Origin: Bacillus sp. SD075
Lineage (GTDB): Bacteria; Bacillota; Bacilli; Bacillales; DSM-1321
Reading direction: 5' to 3'
NCBI RefSeq assembly: GCF_017355165.1
Contig: NZ_JADILK010000016.1
Span: forward strand, 24,759 to 88,758
Length of the DNA stretch: 64,000 nucleotides
How positions within the stretch are numbered: the stretch's first letter is position 1; every line of letters starts with the position of its first letter. This document shows positions 36,300 to 44,213 of this stretch, piece after piece. Under the pieces are notes generated by a model. That model was given only the letters and a program-made list of their open reading frames with translations, was not told the DNA's origin and did no database searches. Position numbers and translations under genes: made by a program.

Positions 36300-36322
36300 C
36301 AGTCATTTTGACTGTTTTTTTT
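36300..36322 (+). terminator. Terminator of the FAH-family gene
   Basis: CAGTCA-TTT-TGACTG followed by eight T, starting nine bases after the stop codon. Confidence 0.88.
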
Positions 36323-36332
36323 ATGGAACAAC

Positions 36333-36369
36333 TCATTTTAGACAAAAAGAAGAAACTCGTCTAAAATGA
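36333..36369. repeat. 11-bp perfect inverted repeat between FAH and MarR genes
   Basis: TCATTTTAGAC and GTCTAAAATGA flank a 15-base spacer. It has no T-run. It may be a stem-loop or a binding site for the MarR protein encoded at 36546. Confidence 0.55.
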
Positions 36370-36545
36370 AAAGAACAATATAACTGCCAATATGTACGTG
36401 CTTATTAAAAAAAGTTTGACCAGTAAATTCTGGCTTTGGTAAAATTAATTGTTAATGAAGTATTTTGGAGCTATTTACATGTATGATGATAATCAATTAA
36501 TGTGCCATATGTTAATTATAAAGGATAGAACAGGGTGGAAAGCGC

Positions 36546-36974
36546 ATGAAAAACAACCAAGAAAAGAAGTATTTAGATAATTGGCTATCTCTTACTAATA
36601 TTCAAATGAGCATTACGAATGAGCTGGAAAGTGCTTTGCAAAAAAATCATAACCTGTCATTAAAAGAGTTTTACGTTCTTTACTTTTTATCCAAAACAAG
36701 CGATAAACAATTGAGGCTGCAACAATTACAAGAGATGGTAGGATTAAGCCAAAGTGCTATATCAAGGCTGGTAGGCAGGTTGGAAGCAAAAAGCTGCGGA
36801 GCATTACAAAGGCATATATGTGAAGATGATCGAAGAGGTATCTACACACGGTTAACTGCATTAGGTGAAGAAAAACTACAAATTTCCTTAAATACTTTTC
36901 ATGAAATTCTGCACTCTGCTTTTTCAAAAGGAAACCTTCAAGATGAATTACAATCCTTGATCCAGAAATTATAA
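36546..36974 (+). CDS. MarR-family transcriptional regulator
   Basis: This 142-residue winged-helix protein has the MarR core LSLKEFYVLYFLSKTSDKQLRLQQLQEMVGLSQSAISRLVGRLEAKSCGALQR with the DDRRGIYTRLT wing (about residues 35-112). The ATG follows a GGGTGGAAAG site. No other gene on its strand follows closely. It may control itself, the FAH-family gene upstream or the azoreductase; such regulators often respond to phenolics or thiol stress. Confidence 0.85.
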   Translation: MKNNQEKKYLDNWLSLTNIQMSITNELESALQKNHNLSLKEFYVLYFLSKTSDKQLRLQQLQEMVGLSQSAISRLVGRLEAKSCGALQRHICEDDRRGIYTRLTALGEEKLQISLNTFHEILHSAFSKGNLQDELQSLIQKL

Positions 36975-37555
36975 TTTGGTTCTTGCATTTTTTAAGTAAT
37001 AAGTGAAGTCGGTTATTTCTATATATATTAGATAGGAATATACCTTTTGCCCAGTAAGGTAATTATGAACGAATCCGTTGAGATAGAGGGAAGTGTTTAT
37101 CCGAAGTTAAATGTAAGCGCATGCATTTAAGCGGGGGATAAAATAAGTTTGTTTTACAAGCGGGGATAAATTAGATGTAATGGCTAATAAAGTTATGGGA
37201 AATGGAGAATTTGACCTTAAATAAAGATGATCTTCTTGTTATTAAAGTACTTTCAAAAAATGCCATGGTGCAGAATCGTTAGCCCCTGGCATTCTTTTTT
37301 TAGAGAGAAAATTGAACTCTCTCTATATGCTTTGTCGTATAGTTGCTGTTTTCCCCCTAAATCAAAAATAATCAATAATGAAAGAGAAGGTATCTATCCT
37401 TCTCTTTTTAATTTAATCGTCCTTTAACTCCCTTTAGAACTTGTGACTTGCCGATTCACAATGCTGGCTGCCATTGATCCGTATCCCTTCATATCCGTGC
37501 TTCCTCAATTAAGCATCTTTCTATCATGCATGTGCCTTTTATTTTGGGATAAGAA
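36975..37555. other. Interval with a short gene relic and a terminator
   Basis: A frame from ATG 37065 reads MNESVEIEGSVYPKLNVSAC, then meets a stop, and with one frameshift continues to GDKLDVMANKVMGNGEFDLK and a TAA at 37224. A terminator (37259-37301) follows at the right distance, so this was probably a small gene. The rest shows no feature. The sequence TGTAAGCGCATGCA at about 37112 resembles a cre site but misses one core base. Confidence 0.4.
37259..37301. terminator. Terminator after a decayed small gene
   Basis: AATGCCA pairs with TGGCATT, with a longer loop and a run of seven T after it. A-run and T-run flank both sides, so it can act in both directions. Confidence 0.65.
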
Positions 37556-38137
37556 ATGAATCAATTAGGTTTTCGCGAGACAGCCGACTCGGGTAAACTC
37601 GACCAATATGGACAGGGATTTGTTTTTTCTCCCACTCAACAATTCAAGGGACAGGTAAATGAAGTTGAAATGCGGTTTGCCAATGAAGAATCAGGTATCC
37701 GGGTCTGGATGGAAGTTGATTGTAAAAGCGGCTAGAAGGAAATTGAAGCAAAACGTGAGTTTCATTTAAATCAAAATGTTCTTGAGCATGAAGCAGGGAT
37801 TGAAAAACTACTTGGAAAATATATATCGGAAGCTATTGATCAGCCCTATGCTTTTACACAGCCGTTCTCTTATTCCGTAAACCACCATTCCAGGTATAGC
37901 GCTTCCCAATTAGGAACCGCTATACCTGGAATGGTGGGTGGTTTAGCAGTAGGTGTTTTAGGGTCGATGTTATTTACCGAAATGATGGATGGTTTTGATG
38001 TTGAGGAAATGTTTGAAGTAGCAACAGAAGATCTTGATGGTGGATTTGATTCATTTTTTGATAGTGGGGATGGAATCCTAAGCCAAGCCATTAGATCATC
38101 CTGGTGTTACCCCAAAATAATCAGGTTGTTTTTTTAG
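37556..38137 (+). pseudogene. Spo0M-family (arrestin-like) sporulation protein, truncated and with an amber stop
   Basis: The frame from ATG 37556 reads GFRETADSGKLDQYGQGFVF, SPTQQFKGQVNEVEMRF and RVWMEVDCKSG, then TAG at 37733-37735, where homologues are likely to have Trp. The same frame continues KEIEAKREFHLN to a hydrophobic Gly-rich tail and acidic C-terminus. This is the C-terminal half of a Spo0M-like protein; the N-terminal arrestin domain is missing. The stop and the missing half mean it is dead. A perfect 20-bp inverted repeat lies inside it (37882-37937). Confidence 0.7.
37882..37937. repeat. Perfect 20-bp inverted repeat inside the Spo0M relic
   Basis: CCACCATTCCAGGTATAGCG (37882-37901) and its exact reverse complement (37918-37937) flank a 16-base loop. 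The structure lies inside formerly coding sequence, which is unusual. It could come from template switching during replication or from insertion. Confidence 0.9.
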
Positions 38138-38240
38138 AAAAGAAAAAGTATCCTCTAATCATTGCTTGGAAGGATTGGTAGACAAGGGTCTTCTGGGAAT
38201 GCATTTTTATTAAAATATTCAGAATTTTAAAATAAATATA

Positions 38241-38270
38241 TTGTGCATTGTATACAATATGTCATATAAT
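38241..38270 (+). promoter_or_regulatory. GntR operon promoter with operator palindrome in the spacer
   Basis: -35 TTGTGC (38241-38246), 18-base spacer, -10 TATAAT (38265-38270). The perfect palindrome ATTGTATACAAT (38247-38258) fills the spacer. TTGTATACAA-like sites are typical for FadR-type GntR proteins, so the following regulator probably represses its own operon here. Confidence 0.8.
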
Positions 38271-38296
38271 GAGTTTAATATACAAAAGGAGGGCAA

Positions 38297-38995
38297 ATGG
38301 ATGCAATGAAGTTAAATAAAATTAAATCTGTTTCAATTGCTTCAGAAGTTTTTGATCAACTGAGATTAAAAATAATCAATGGTGAGTTGAAAAATGGAGA
38401 ACGATTGGTTGAAATGAACCTAGCCAAGGAAATGGGAGTAAGCAGAACTCCTGTTAGAGAAGCGGTACAACGATTAGAACAAGAAGGTTTAGTTGAAATA
38501 CTCCCCAGGAAACACTGCGTTGTGAAAGGCATAACCTTTGAAGCCATCAATGAAATTGTCCTCATTCGTTCGGTATTAGAGCCTACAGCTGCTAGAGTCG
38601 CAGCGTCCAAAATCACCGATGAACAGCTATTGAAATTAAAGAGTTATCTAGAACAGTCTGAAATGTATTTTCAACAAGGTAGAATTGAAGACCTTATGAA
38701 GGTCCATGATTTATTTCATGCGGAAATCATTAAAACTTCTGGGTTAAACAGACTGATCAATATGCTAGAAAACCTACATGATTATATTGTTCATTTTAGA
38801 TATTCCTTTTTAAGCAGACCCCACCTTGTAGAAAGATCCATCAAAGAGCATTCTGAAATCTATGAAGCTTTATGTAGTCGTGACGAAGACAGAGTAGAAA
38901 AAGTATTTATTAAACATCTGAGCGGAATTACAGATTATGAAAAAGTGGTATTGGAAGATAATATGCCTTCGGAACAAATCGGTTTGGAAAAATGA
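38297..38995 (+). CDS. GntR-family regulator, FadR type (FCD domain)
   Basis: This is a 232-residue protein. The winged helix (VFDQLRLKIINGELKNGERLVEMNLAKEMGVSRTPVREAVQRLEQEGLV, about residues 15-65) is followed by an all-helical FCD ligand domain with metal-site-type His and Asp residues (VHDLFHAEI, EHSEIYEAL). AAAGGAGGG lies just before the ATG at 38297; an ATG three codons later is an alternative. It leads an operon with a peptidase and an ABC importer (24-base gap), so it probably senses the imported compound or its breakdown product. Confidence 0.9.
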   Translation: MDAMKLNKIKSVSIASEVFDQLRLKIINGELKNGERLVEMNLAKEMGVSRTPVREAVQRLEQEGLVEILPRKHCVVKGITFEAINEIVLIRSVLEPTAARVAASKITDEQLLKLKSYLEQSEMYFQQGRIEDLMKVHDLFHAEIIKTSGLNRLINMLENLHDYIVHFRYSFLSRPHLVERSIKEHSEIYEALCSRDEDRVEKVFIKHLSGITDYEKVVLEDNMPSEQIGLEK

Positions 38996-39019
38996 TGTAT
39001 TCAGAACAGGGGGATAATA

Positions 39020-40186
39020 ATGAGTAATAAGACGACAAGTATCCGTGAGGAAATCAAAGAAACGATTCGAGTTTTAAGTGAAGAAGTAGGGCAACGATTC
39101 GCAGGAACAGAAGGTGAGTGGAAGGGTACAGATTATATCCACCAAAGACTTAGCGAATTAGGAGTAGAAACTGAAAAGCAAGTGTATCCTTTTGTGGGGT
39201 GGGAGCCTGAAGGAACACCGGAGCTTGAAATCTTGTCCCCAATTTCTAAAGTGTTAAAAACGGCTTATCTACTATTCTCTGGATCTACTCCAAGTTCAGG
39301 GATTAAAGGGAATCTTACATATCATGGAATAAAAGGTTTGATTCCGGGTGTTTATGATATGCCTTGTTACAATGTCTCAGGCGCAGAAGGAGAAATACTG
39401 GCACAGGTTGTTGTAAATAGTGGCGGCGACCCGATTGCATTATTGAATCCAAGAGCGAAATTCCCAATTCCTGCAGTAGTGATGAGTTATGAAGATCATC
39501 TTCGTGTACAGGAGTTATTAAATGAAAATCAAGACATTGAGGTATTTGTTAAGGTAGAGGGGAAAATTAAGGAATGTAAATCGGCAAACATCATCAGTCA
39601 TCCATATAAATCAAAAAATACAGCTAAAAAGAAAAAAGTGATTGTCTGTGGCCACTCAGATACCACGTTAAATACTCCTGGAGCCTATGATAATGGTTCA
39701 GGTATTGCAGGAATCATTGAAGTTGCCAGAAGACTGAGAACGGAAAATCATGATTTTCCTTTTGATGTTGATGTCATAGCATTTTCCAATGAAGAAGTTG
39801 GATTCATAGGAGCCGATTATTATGTGAACGATTTAAAAGAAAAAGGAACACTCAATGAAGTAGCGGCAGTTATCAATCTTGACCAAATTAGTGCTGGAGA
39901 TAAGATATGGTCTTGGGTAGGGCCGGAGGATTTCCGTCAAAAGGTAAAAGAAAGTTTCAGAGAAGCTGGAGCATATGATAGAAATGACTTCGAAGTTGAT
40001 GTGGATACTCCTAAAGCGGGAGCTGATGAATGGATGTTCCATTTAGAGGGGATTCCAACGGCGCTCCTTATGTTTTGGAGATTACCGGACTATCACCGTC
40101 CGACAGATACTATGGAAAAAATCGAATATGACAAAGTGGAGCTTATTATCGAGACTGTTTTCAACTTACTCAATCGAATAGAGTAA
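39020..40186 (+). CDS. Cytoplasmic M28-family zinc aminopeptidase/amidohydrolase
   Basis: This 388-residue protein without a signal peptide has a complete di-zinc M28 site: His212 and Asp214 in GHSDTT, bridging Asp224 in AYDNGSG, Glu258-Glu259 in SNEEVG, Asp288 in NLDQIS and His359 in DYHRPTD. An inserted beta-rich segment (about residues 80-185) resembles a PA domain. ATG follows AGGGGGA. Position between a GntR regulator and an ABC importer suggests that it splits an amide, peptide or N-acyl compound brought in by that importer. Confidence 0.88.
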   Translation: MSNKTTSIREEIKETIRVLSEEVGQRFAGTEGEWKGTDYIHQRLSELGVETEKQVYPFVGWEPEGTPELEILSPISKVLKTAYLLFSGSTPSSGIKGNLTYHGIKGLIPGVYDMPCYNVSGAEGEILAQVVVNSGGDPIALLNPRAKFPIPAVVMSYEDHLRVQELLNENQDIEVFVKVEGKIKECKSANIISHPYKSKNTAKKKKVIVCGHSDTTLNTPGAYDNGSGIAGIIEVARRLRTENHDFPFDVDVIAFSNEEVGFIGADYYVNDLKEKGTLNEVAAVINLDQISAGDKIWSWVGPEDFRQKVKESFREAGAYDRNDFEVDVDTPKAGADEWMFHLEGIPTALLMFWRLPDYHRPTDTMEKIEYDKVELIIETVFNLLNRIE

Positions 40187-40198
40187 AGGAGAATCCCC

Positions 40199-41041
40199 AT
40201 GTCCAAAAAAACTGTTCTTTTCCTATTGGCCCCATCTGTATTGATCTTATTAGGACTTTTTGTTATTCCTTTAATTGTAGTGCTTAATAATTCCATCTTG
40301 GATGAAAGCGGAAGAATAACTTTTCAGCATTATCTTTTATATTTTAAGGATCAACACTATTTATCTATTACCATACGATCAATAAAAATCTCCTTAATAG
40401 CTACGTTTATCACCTTGCTGGTCGGTTATTTTATCGCCTACTTCATTACCAAATACATCAAGAGTAAGAAAATTAAGCGTATTGCCTATATCGTGATCAT
40501 ATCACCATTATTTACGAGCGCTGTCGTAAGGTCATTTGGATGGATGGTCATTTTAGGGAATAACGGATTTATCAACAAGACTCTATTAGGGCTGGGTATC
40601 ATCTCCCAGCCTCTAAGACTTCTGTATAACGAGACTGGTATAATAATAGGTTTGGTATATATATTGGCTCCTTTTATGATTTTATCCATTACGACAGTTT
40701 TGGAGAATATAGACAGCAGGCTTGAAGAGGCTGCGTCGGATTTAGGTTTAGGTCGTTTACAAACCTTTCTAAAGGTAACGCTTCCATTGACAGTCCCAGG
40801 AATATTGGCTGGCAGTGTGATGGTTTTTTCGCTGGCTATTAGTGCGTATGTAACACCTGCTATGCTTTCTGGTGGAAGGATCCAATTGATAGCGACCGTT
40901 ATCTATGAACAGATGATGCAAGTATTCAACTATCAGTTCGGTTCTGCGATTGCTTTTGCCGTGTTAATCTTTAGCTTTTTGATTATTGGATTGAACCATT
41001 ATTTATTAAGGTCTGACTGGATAGAGGAGGGAAGACGTTGA
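40199..41041 (+). CDS. ABC importer permease, PotB type
   Basis: This 280-residue protein has six spans and the permease EAA loop (EEAASDLGLGRLQTFLKVTLPLTVPGI, about residues 178-204) that docks to the ATPase. It belongs to the polyamine/opine/Fe3+/phosphonate permease class. The ATG follows AAAGGAG 13 bases after the peptidase stop. It overlaps the next permease gene by four bases, as pairs of this class usually do. Confidence 0.92.
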   Translation: MSKKTVLFLLAPSVLILLGLFVIPLIVVLNNSILDESGRITFQHYLLYFKDQHYLSITIRSIKISLIATFITLLVGYFIAYFITKYIKSKKIKRIAYIVIISPLFTSAVVRSFGWMVILGNNGFINKTLLGLGIISQPLRLLYNETGIIIGLVYILAPFMILSITTVLENIDSRLEEAASDLGLGRLQTFLKVTLPLTVPGILAGSVMVFSLAISAYVTPAMLSGGRIQLIATVIYEQMMQVFNYQFGSAIAFAVLIFSFLIIGLNHYLLRSDWIEEGRR

Positions 41042-41826
41042 TCTCAAAAGTAGTTATGTGGACAATAGGTAGCTTCCTGCTTTTATTTCTGGCCTTTCCA
41101 TTATTGGTTTTGATTAATGTTTCGTTTACCGAACTAAATTATTTAAGTTTTCCTGGACAAGGATTCACATTGAAATGGTATCAAAAGCTTTTTGAGGATC
41201 TATCGTACGTAGAATCCTTCATATATAGTTTTAAACTATCGGGAGTTGCTACTCTAAGTGCGATATTAATTGGTATTCCAGCCTCTTATGGTTTGGCAAG
41301 GAATAATTTTAAAGGCAAGGGGATTGTGATGAGTCTTATCTCATCCCCTCTCTTGCTTCCTCAAATCTTCTTAGGCATGGCACTGCTTCAGTTTTTTTAC
41401 TACTTTACTAATAGCCCACAGAATTTCTTTACCCTAGTGTTAGGTCATATCATTATTACATTGCCTTATGTGGTTCGGACGTGTGTGAATAGCTTCCTGG
41501 GGATAAGCCCATATATTGAAGAAGCAGGAAGGGATTTAGGTGCAGGTGCATTGAAAACCTTTTTCATCATTACATTGCCACAGATGAAATCTAGCATTAT
41601 CGCAGGAACGCTGTTTTCCTTTGCCGTTTCGTGGGTAAATGTTGAAGTTACGATCTTCTTGACCTCTGCCGATCAGATGGCACTTCCGGTTAAAATGTTC
41701 AATTATGTTCAATATAACATCGATCCAATGATAGCTGCTGTTTCAGCCGTAACGATTTATATTGCATTTTTCTTAATTCTTGTCATTGATATGTTAGTAG
41801 GTATTGAGAATGTTGCTTCAAAATAA
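41038..41826 (+). CDS. ABC importer permease, PotC type
   Basis: This 262-residue protein starts at TTG 41038, overlapping the previous stop (TTGA) with AGAGGAGGG as the ribosome site. It has six spans and the EAA loop EEAGRDLGAGALKTFFIITLPQMKSSI. It forms the transmembrane heterodimer with the permease at 40199. The FxxR-type opening (LNYLSFPGQGFTLKWYQKLFED) is typical of PotC relatives. Confidence 0.92.
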   Translation: MISKVVMWTIGSFLLLFLAFPLLVLINVSFTELNYLSFPGQGFTLKWYQKLFEDLSYVESFIYSFKLSGVATLSAILIGIPASYGLARNNFKGKGIVMSLISSPLLLPQIFLGMALLQFFYYFTNSPQNFFTLVLGHIIITLPYVVRTCVNSFLGISPYIEEAGRDLGAGALKTFFIITLPQMKSSIIAGTLFSFAVSWVNVEVTIFLTSADQMALPVKMFNYVQYNIDPMIAAVSAVTIYIAFFLILVIDMLVGIENVASK

Positions 41827-41849
41827 AACATGAGACAAGGGGATGTTCC

Positions 41850-42932
41850 ATGAAGAAGCTAAGTGTGTACACTATTTTGTTGGCAATAATTTTAGTGGTA
41901 GCCACCGGTTGCGGAAAGCCTGTTCAACCCAAAAGTGGGGCGACGGGAGCCAATTCAGATGTACAAGAACAAGAAATATCCATTGCCATTTTCGGCGGTG
42001 ATTGGGGCGAAACCATCAAGAAACATATCATTCAACCTTTTGAAAAAGAGACTGGTATCAAGGTGAAAATCATTGAAGGCAATTCAACGGCAACTTTTTC
42101 CCGTCTATTACAGGAAAAAGAGGCACCTACCCTTGATTTAGCCTTAATGGATTCAGGAATATCTGAACTAGCCCACGAAAAAGGAATGGTTGAAAATATT
42201 GAAAAAAGTAAACTCAAAGAAAACGTCGCCCTTCTGCCAGAAGCATATCAAGGGAATGGTGAAGAAGTATTTGGAGTAGCTCTAGGGTATTGGGGGCTAG
42301 GGATTGTTTATAATAAGGATGTAATCAAAAACCCACCAAAGTCGTGGAAAGACCTTTGGAAGGAAGAGTACAGAGGTAAAATAACGGTCCCTACACCAGC
42401 TACTACCGGAGGACTTCCTTTATTGGTACAAGTTTCTGAGCTTGAAAGAGAAGCAAAAGGAAAAGTAGAAAAAGGACTTGGAAAAATGAAAGAATTAGAA
42501 GTAGTGGCATACTTCGATGGGTCTGGAACGGCTACAAATCTATATCAAAGCGGGGAAGCATCAGTTGGAGCCCACTACGGAGGCCCTACATATGTAATGC
42601 AAGACCAAGGTCAACCGATTGAATTCGTTGTACCGAAAGAAGGCGTTTTAGGTGCAGGTAGCTTTTGGCATGTTGTGAAAGGATCGAAAAAATCTGAGCA
42701 GGTTTATTCCTTCTTAAACTATGCTACTACTAAGATTGCACAGGAAGGCATTGCGAGTGATTTATATTTGGCACCAATTCATAAGGATGTTGAATTAGAT
42801 GAAAAAACCCTTGAAAGAATGCCATATGGCAAAAACGGCAGCTTACAGGATTTGAACATGCCTGATTATAATCTTATAAACCAGCATCGGGATGAGTGGA
42901 GCGAGCTATGGAACAGAGAAATCGGAAATTAA
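41850..42932 (+). CDS. ABC importer substrate-binding lipoprotein, PotD type
   Basis: This 360-residue protein has a lipobox (LVVATGC, Cys21) after a hydrophobic signal, so the mature protein is anchored to the outer face of the membrane. The fold matches the polyamine/opine-binding group: ISIAIFGGDWGETIKKHIIQPFEKETGIKV, LALMDSG, ALGYWGLGIVYNKD and HYGGPTYVMQDQG. These include aromatic residues suited to cationic amines or opine-like ligands. ATG follows AAGGGGA. Confidence 0.92.
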   Translation: MKKLSVYTILLAIILVVATGCGKPVQPKSGATGANSDVQEQEISIAIFGGDWGETIKKHIIQPFEKETGIKVKIIEGNSTATFSRLLQEKEAPTLDLALMDSGISELAHEKGMVENIEKSKLKENVALLPEAYQGNGEEVFGVALGYWGLGIVYNKDVIKNPPKSWKDLWKEEYRGKITVPTPATTGGLPLLVQVSELEREAKGKVEKGLGKMKELEVVAYFDGSGTATNLYQSGEASVGAHYGGPTYVMQDQGQPIEFVVPKEGVLGAGSFWHVVKGSKKSEQVYSFLNYATTKIAQEGIASDLYLAPIHKDVELDEKTLERMPYGKNGSLQDLNMPDYNLINQHRDEWSELWNREIGN

Positions 42933-42945
42933 GGAGGTTCCAATC

Positions 42946-44028
42946 ATGTCAATGGTTCCGATTGTAGAAAACAATATAGCATATGTAACCAAAGAAAAAG
43001 TCAGCATTATTGAGTTAAACAGCATCACGAAAAAATATAGTCAAGCAACTGCCGTAGACAACATTTCCCTTAATATAAAGGAGGGTGAGTTCCTCTCGCT
43101 TCTTGGCCCGAGCGGATGTGGGAAAACCACTACCCTTAGAATGATTGGTGGTTTTGAACTTCCGAATAAAGGAAGTATAAAGATCGATGGAAAAGAAGCG
43201 GGGAATTTGCCACCCAACCAACGTCCGGTTAATACGGTTTTTCAAAACTATGCTTTGTTTCCTCATTTGAGCATTTACAATAATATTGCTTTTGGATTAA
43301 AGCAAAAAAAAATATCAAAGGCGCAAATTGCAAGGGATACAACCAAAATGATCGAAATTATGGGCTTGCAGCAACACAAGGATAAATATCCAAGGCAACT
43401 TTCAGGTGGGCAGCAGCAAAGGGTTGCGCTTGCAAGAGCACTGGTCAACAAGCCAAGAGTGCTCCTTTTAGATGAACCACTAGGAGCACTGGATTTAAAG
43501 CTAAGGAAAAAAATGCAGTTTGAATTAAAAAAACTTCATGAACAATTCGAAATCACGTTCATATATGTCACTCATGATCAAGAAGAAGCACTAATCATGT
43601 CCGATCGAATTGCTGTTTTAAACCAAGGTAGAATCGAACAAATTGACACACCTCAGCAAATCTATAACAATCCAAAGACTCTTTTTGTTGCCGACTTTAT
43701 TGGGGAAACCAATGTAATAGATGTGGATTTATTAGAAAGCCAGGTTAGAGAAAATCTATTAAATGAGTTTTCGCAAGTTAGGAATTCAGATAAAAAGCTT
43801 GTAATAAGACCTGAACATTTAAACATTACCCAAAGCCGCTTTCAGCCTAATAGAATTACGTTTGAGGCTAAATTAAAAAAAGTCCATTTTGTAGGTTCAA
43901 AAAGGGTGGTGGAGTGTGTATCTGGATCTCAGGAGATTGTTGTCAACCTATCTGATGAGGAGCAAATGGATCATCTAGGTGAGAGTATTTGCTTGAGTGC
44001 TAGAAAAGACTTGGTGAAAATACTTTAA
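42946..44028 (+). CDS. ABC importer ATPase, PotA type
   Basis: This is a 360-residue protein. I chose ATG 42946 because AAGGAGG precedes it; the frame is open back into the lipoprotein gene. Walker A GPSGCGKTT, Q-loop VFQNYALFPHLS, signature LSGGQQQRVALARAL, Walker B VLLLDEPLGALD and switch His THDQEEAL are all intact. A C-terminal TOBE-like domain (about residues 240-360, with VIRPEHLNI) completes the PotA/FbpC layout. It powers import through the two permeases upstream. Confidence 0.94.
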   Translation: MSMVPIVENNIAYVTKEKVSIIELNSITKKYSQATAVDNISLNIKEGEFLSLLGPSGCGKTTTLRMIGGFELPNKGSIKIDGKEAGNLPPNQRPVNTVFQNYALFPHLSIYNNIAFGLKQKKISKAQIARDTTKMIEIMGLQQHKDKYPRQLSGGQQQRVALARALVNKPRVLLLDEPLGALDLKLRKKMQFELKKLHEQFEITFIYVTHDQEEALIMSDRIAVLNQGRIEQIDTPQQIYNNPKTLFVADFIGETNVIDVDLLESQVRENLLNEFSQVRNSDKKLVIRPEHLNITQSRFQPNRITFEAKLKKVHFVGSKRVVECVSGSQEIVVNLSDEEQMDHLGESICLSARKDLVKIL

Positions 44029-44037
44029 TAGGTCGGT

Positions 44038-44077
44038 AAGCTCTGTTAAGTGGAAACTTTACAGAGCTTTTTTTATT
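44038..44077 (+). terminator. Terminator of the peptidase/ABC operon
   Basis: AAGCTCTGT-T-AAG pairs with CTT-T-ACAGAGCTT (a single mismatch) and is followed by a T-run. Confidence 0.9.
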
Positions 44078-44213
44078 TAAGTAACTGGACAAGCAATCCT
44101 TTCATGCTTTCTCAGAACAGTTCTGTAAAAAAGAAGTCCTATCTAGCCGATTGTGATAATTAAGGTATAATGATAGGGGAAGATATTTTGTAACGGATTA
44201 GGTGAAGATGATC

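Noticed and set aside
37109..37125. cre-like TGTAAGCGCATGCA
   Set aside because: It misses an invariant core base and no intact gene is positioned to use it.
37931..38137. Separate 68-codon acidic protein
   Set aside because: It is the in-frame tail of the Spo0M-family pseudogene after the amber stop, not an independent gene.
44113..44125. CAGAACAGTTCTG palindrome as a LexA box upstream of topB
   Set aside because: Bacillus LexA needs GAAC-N4-GTTC; here a single base separates the half-sites.
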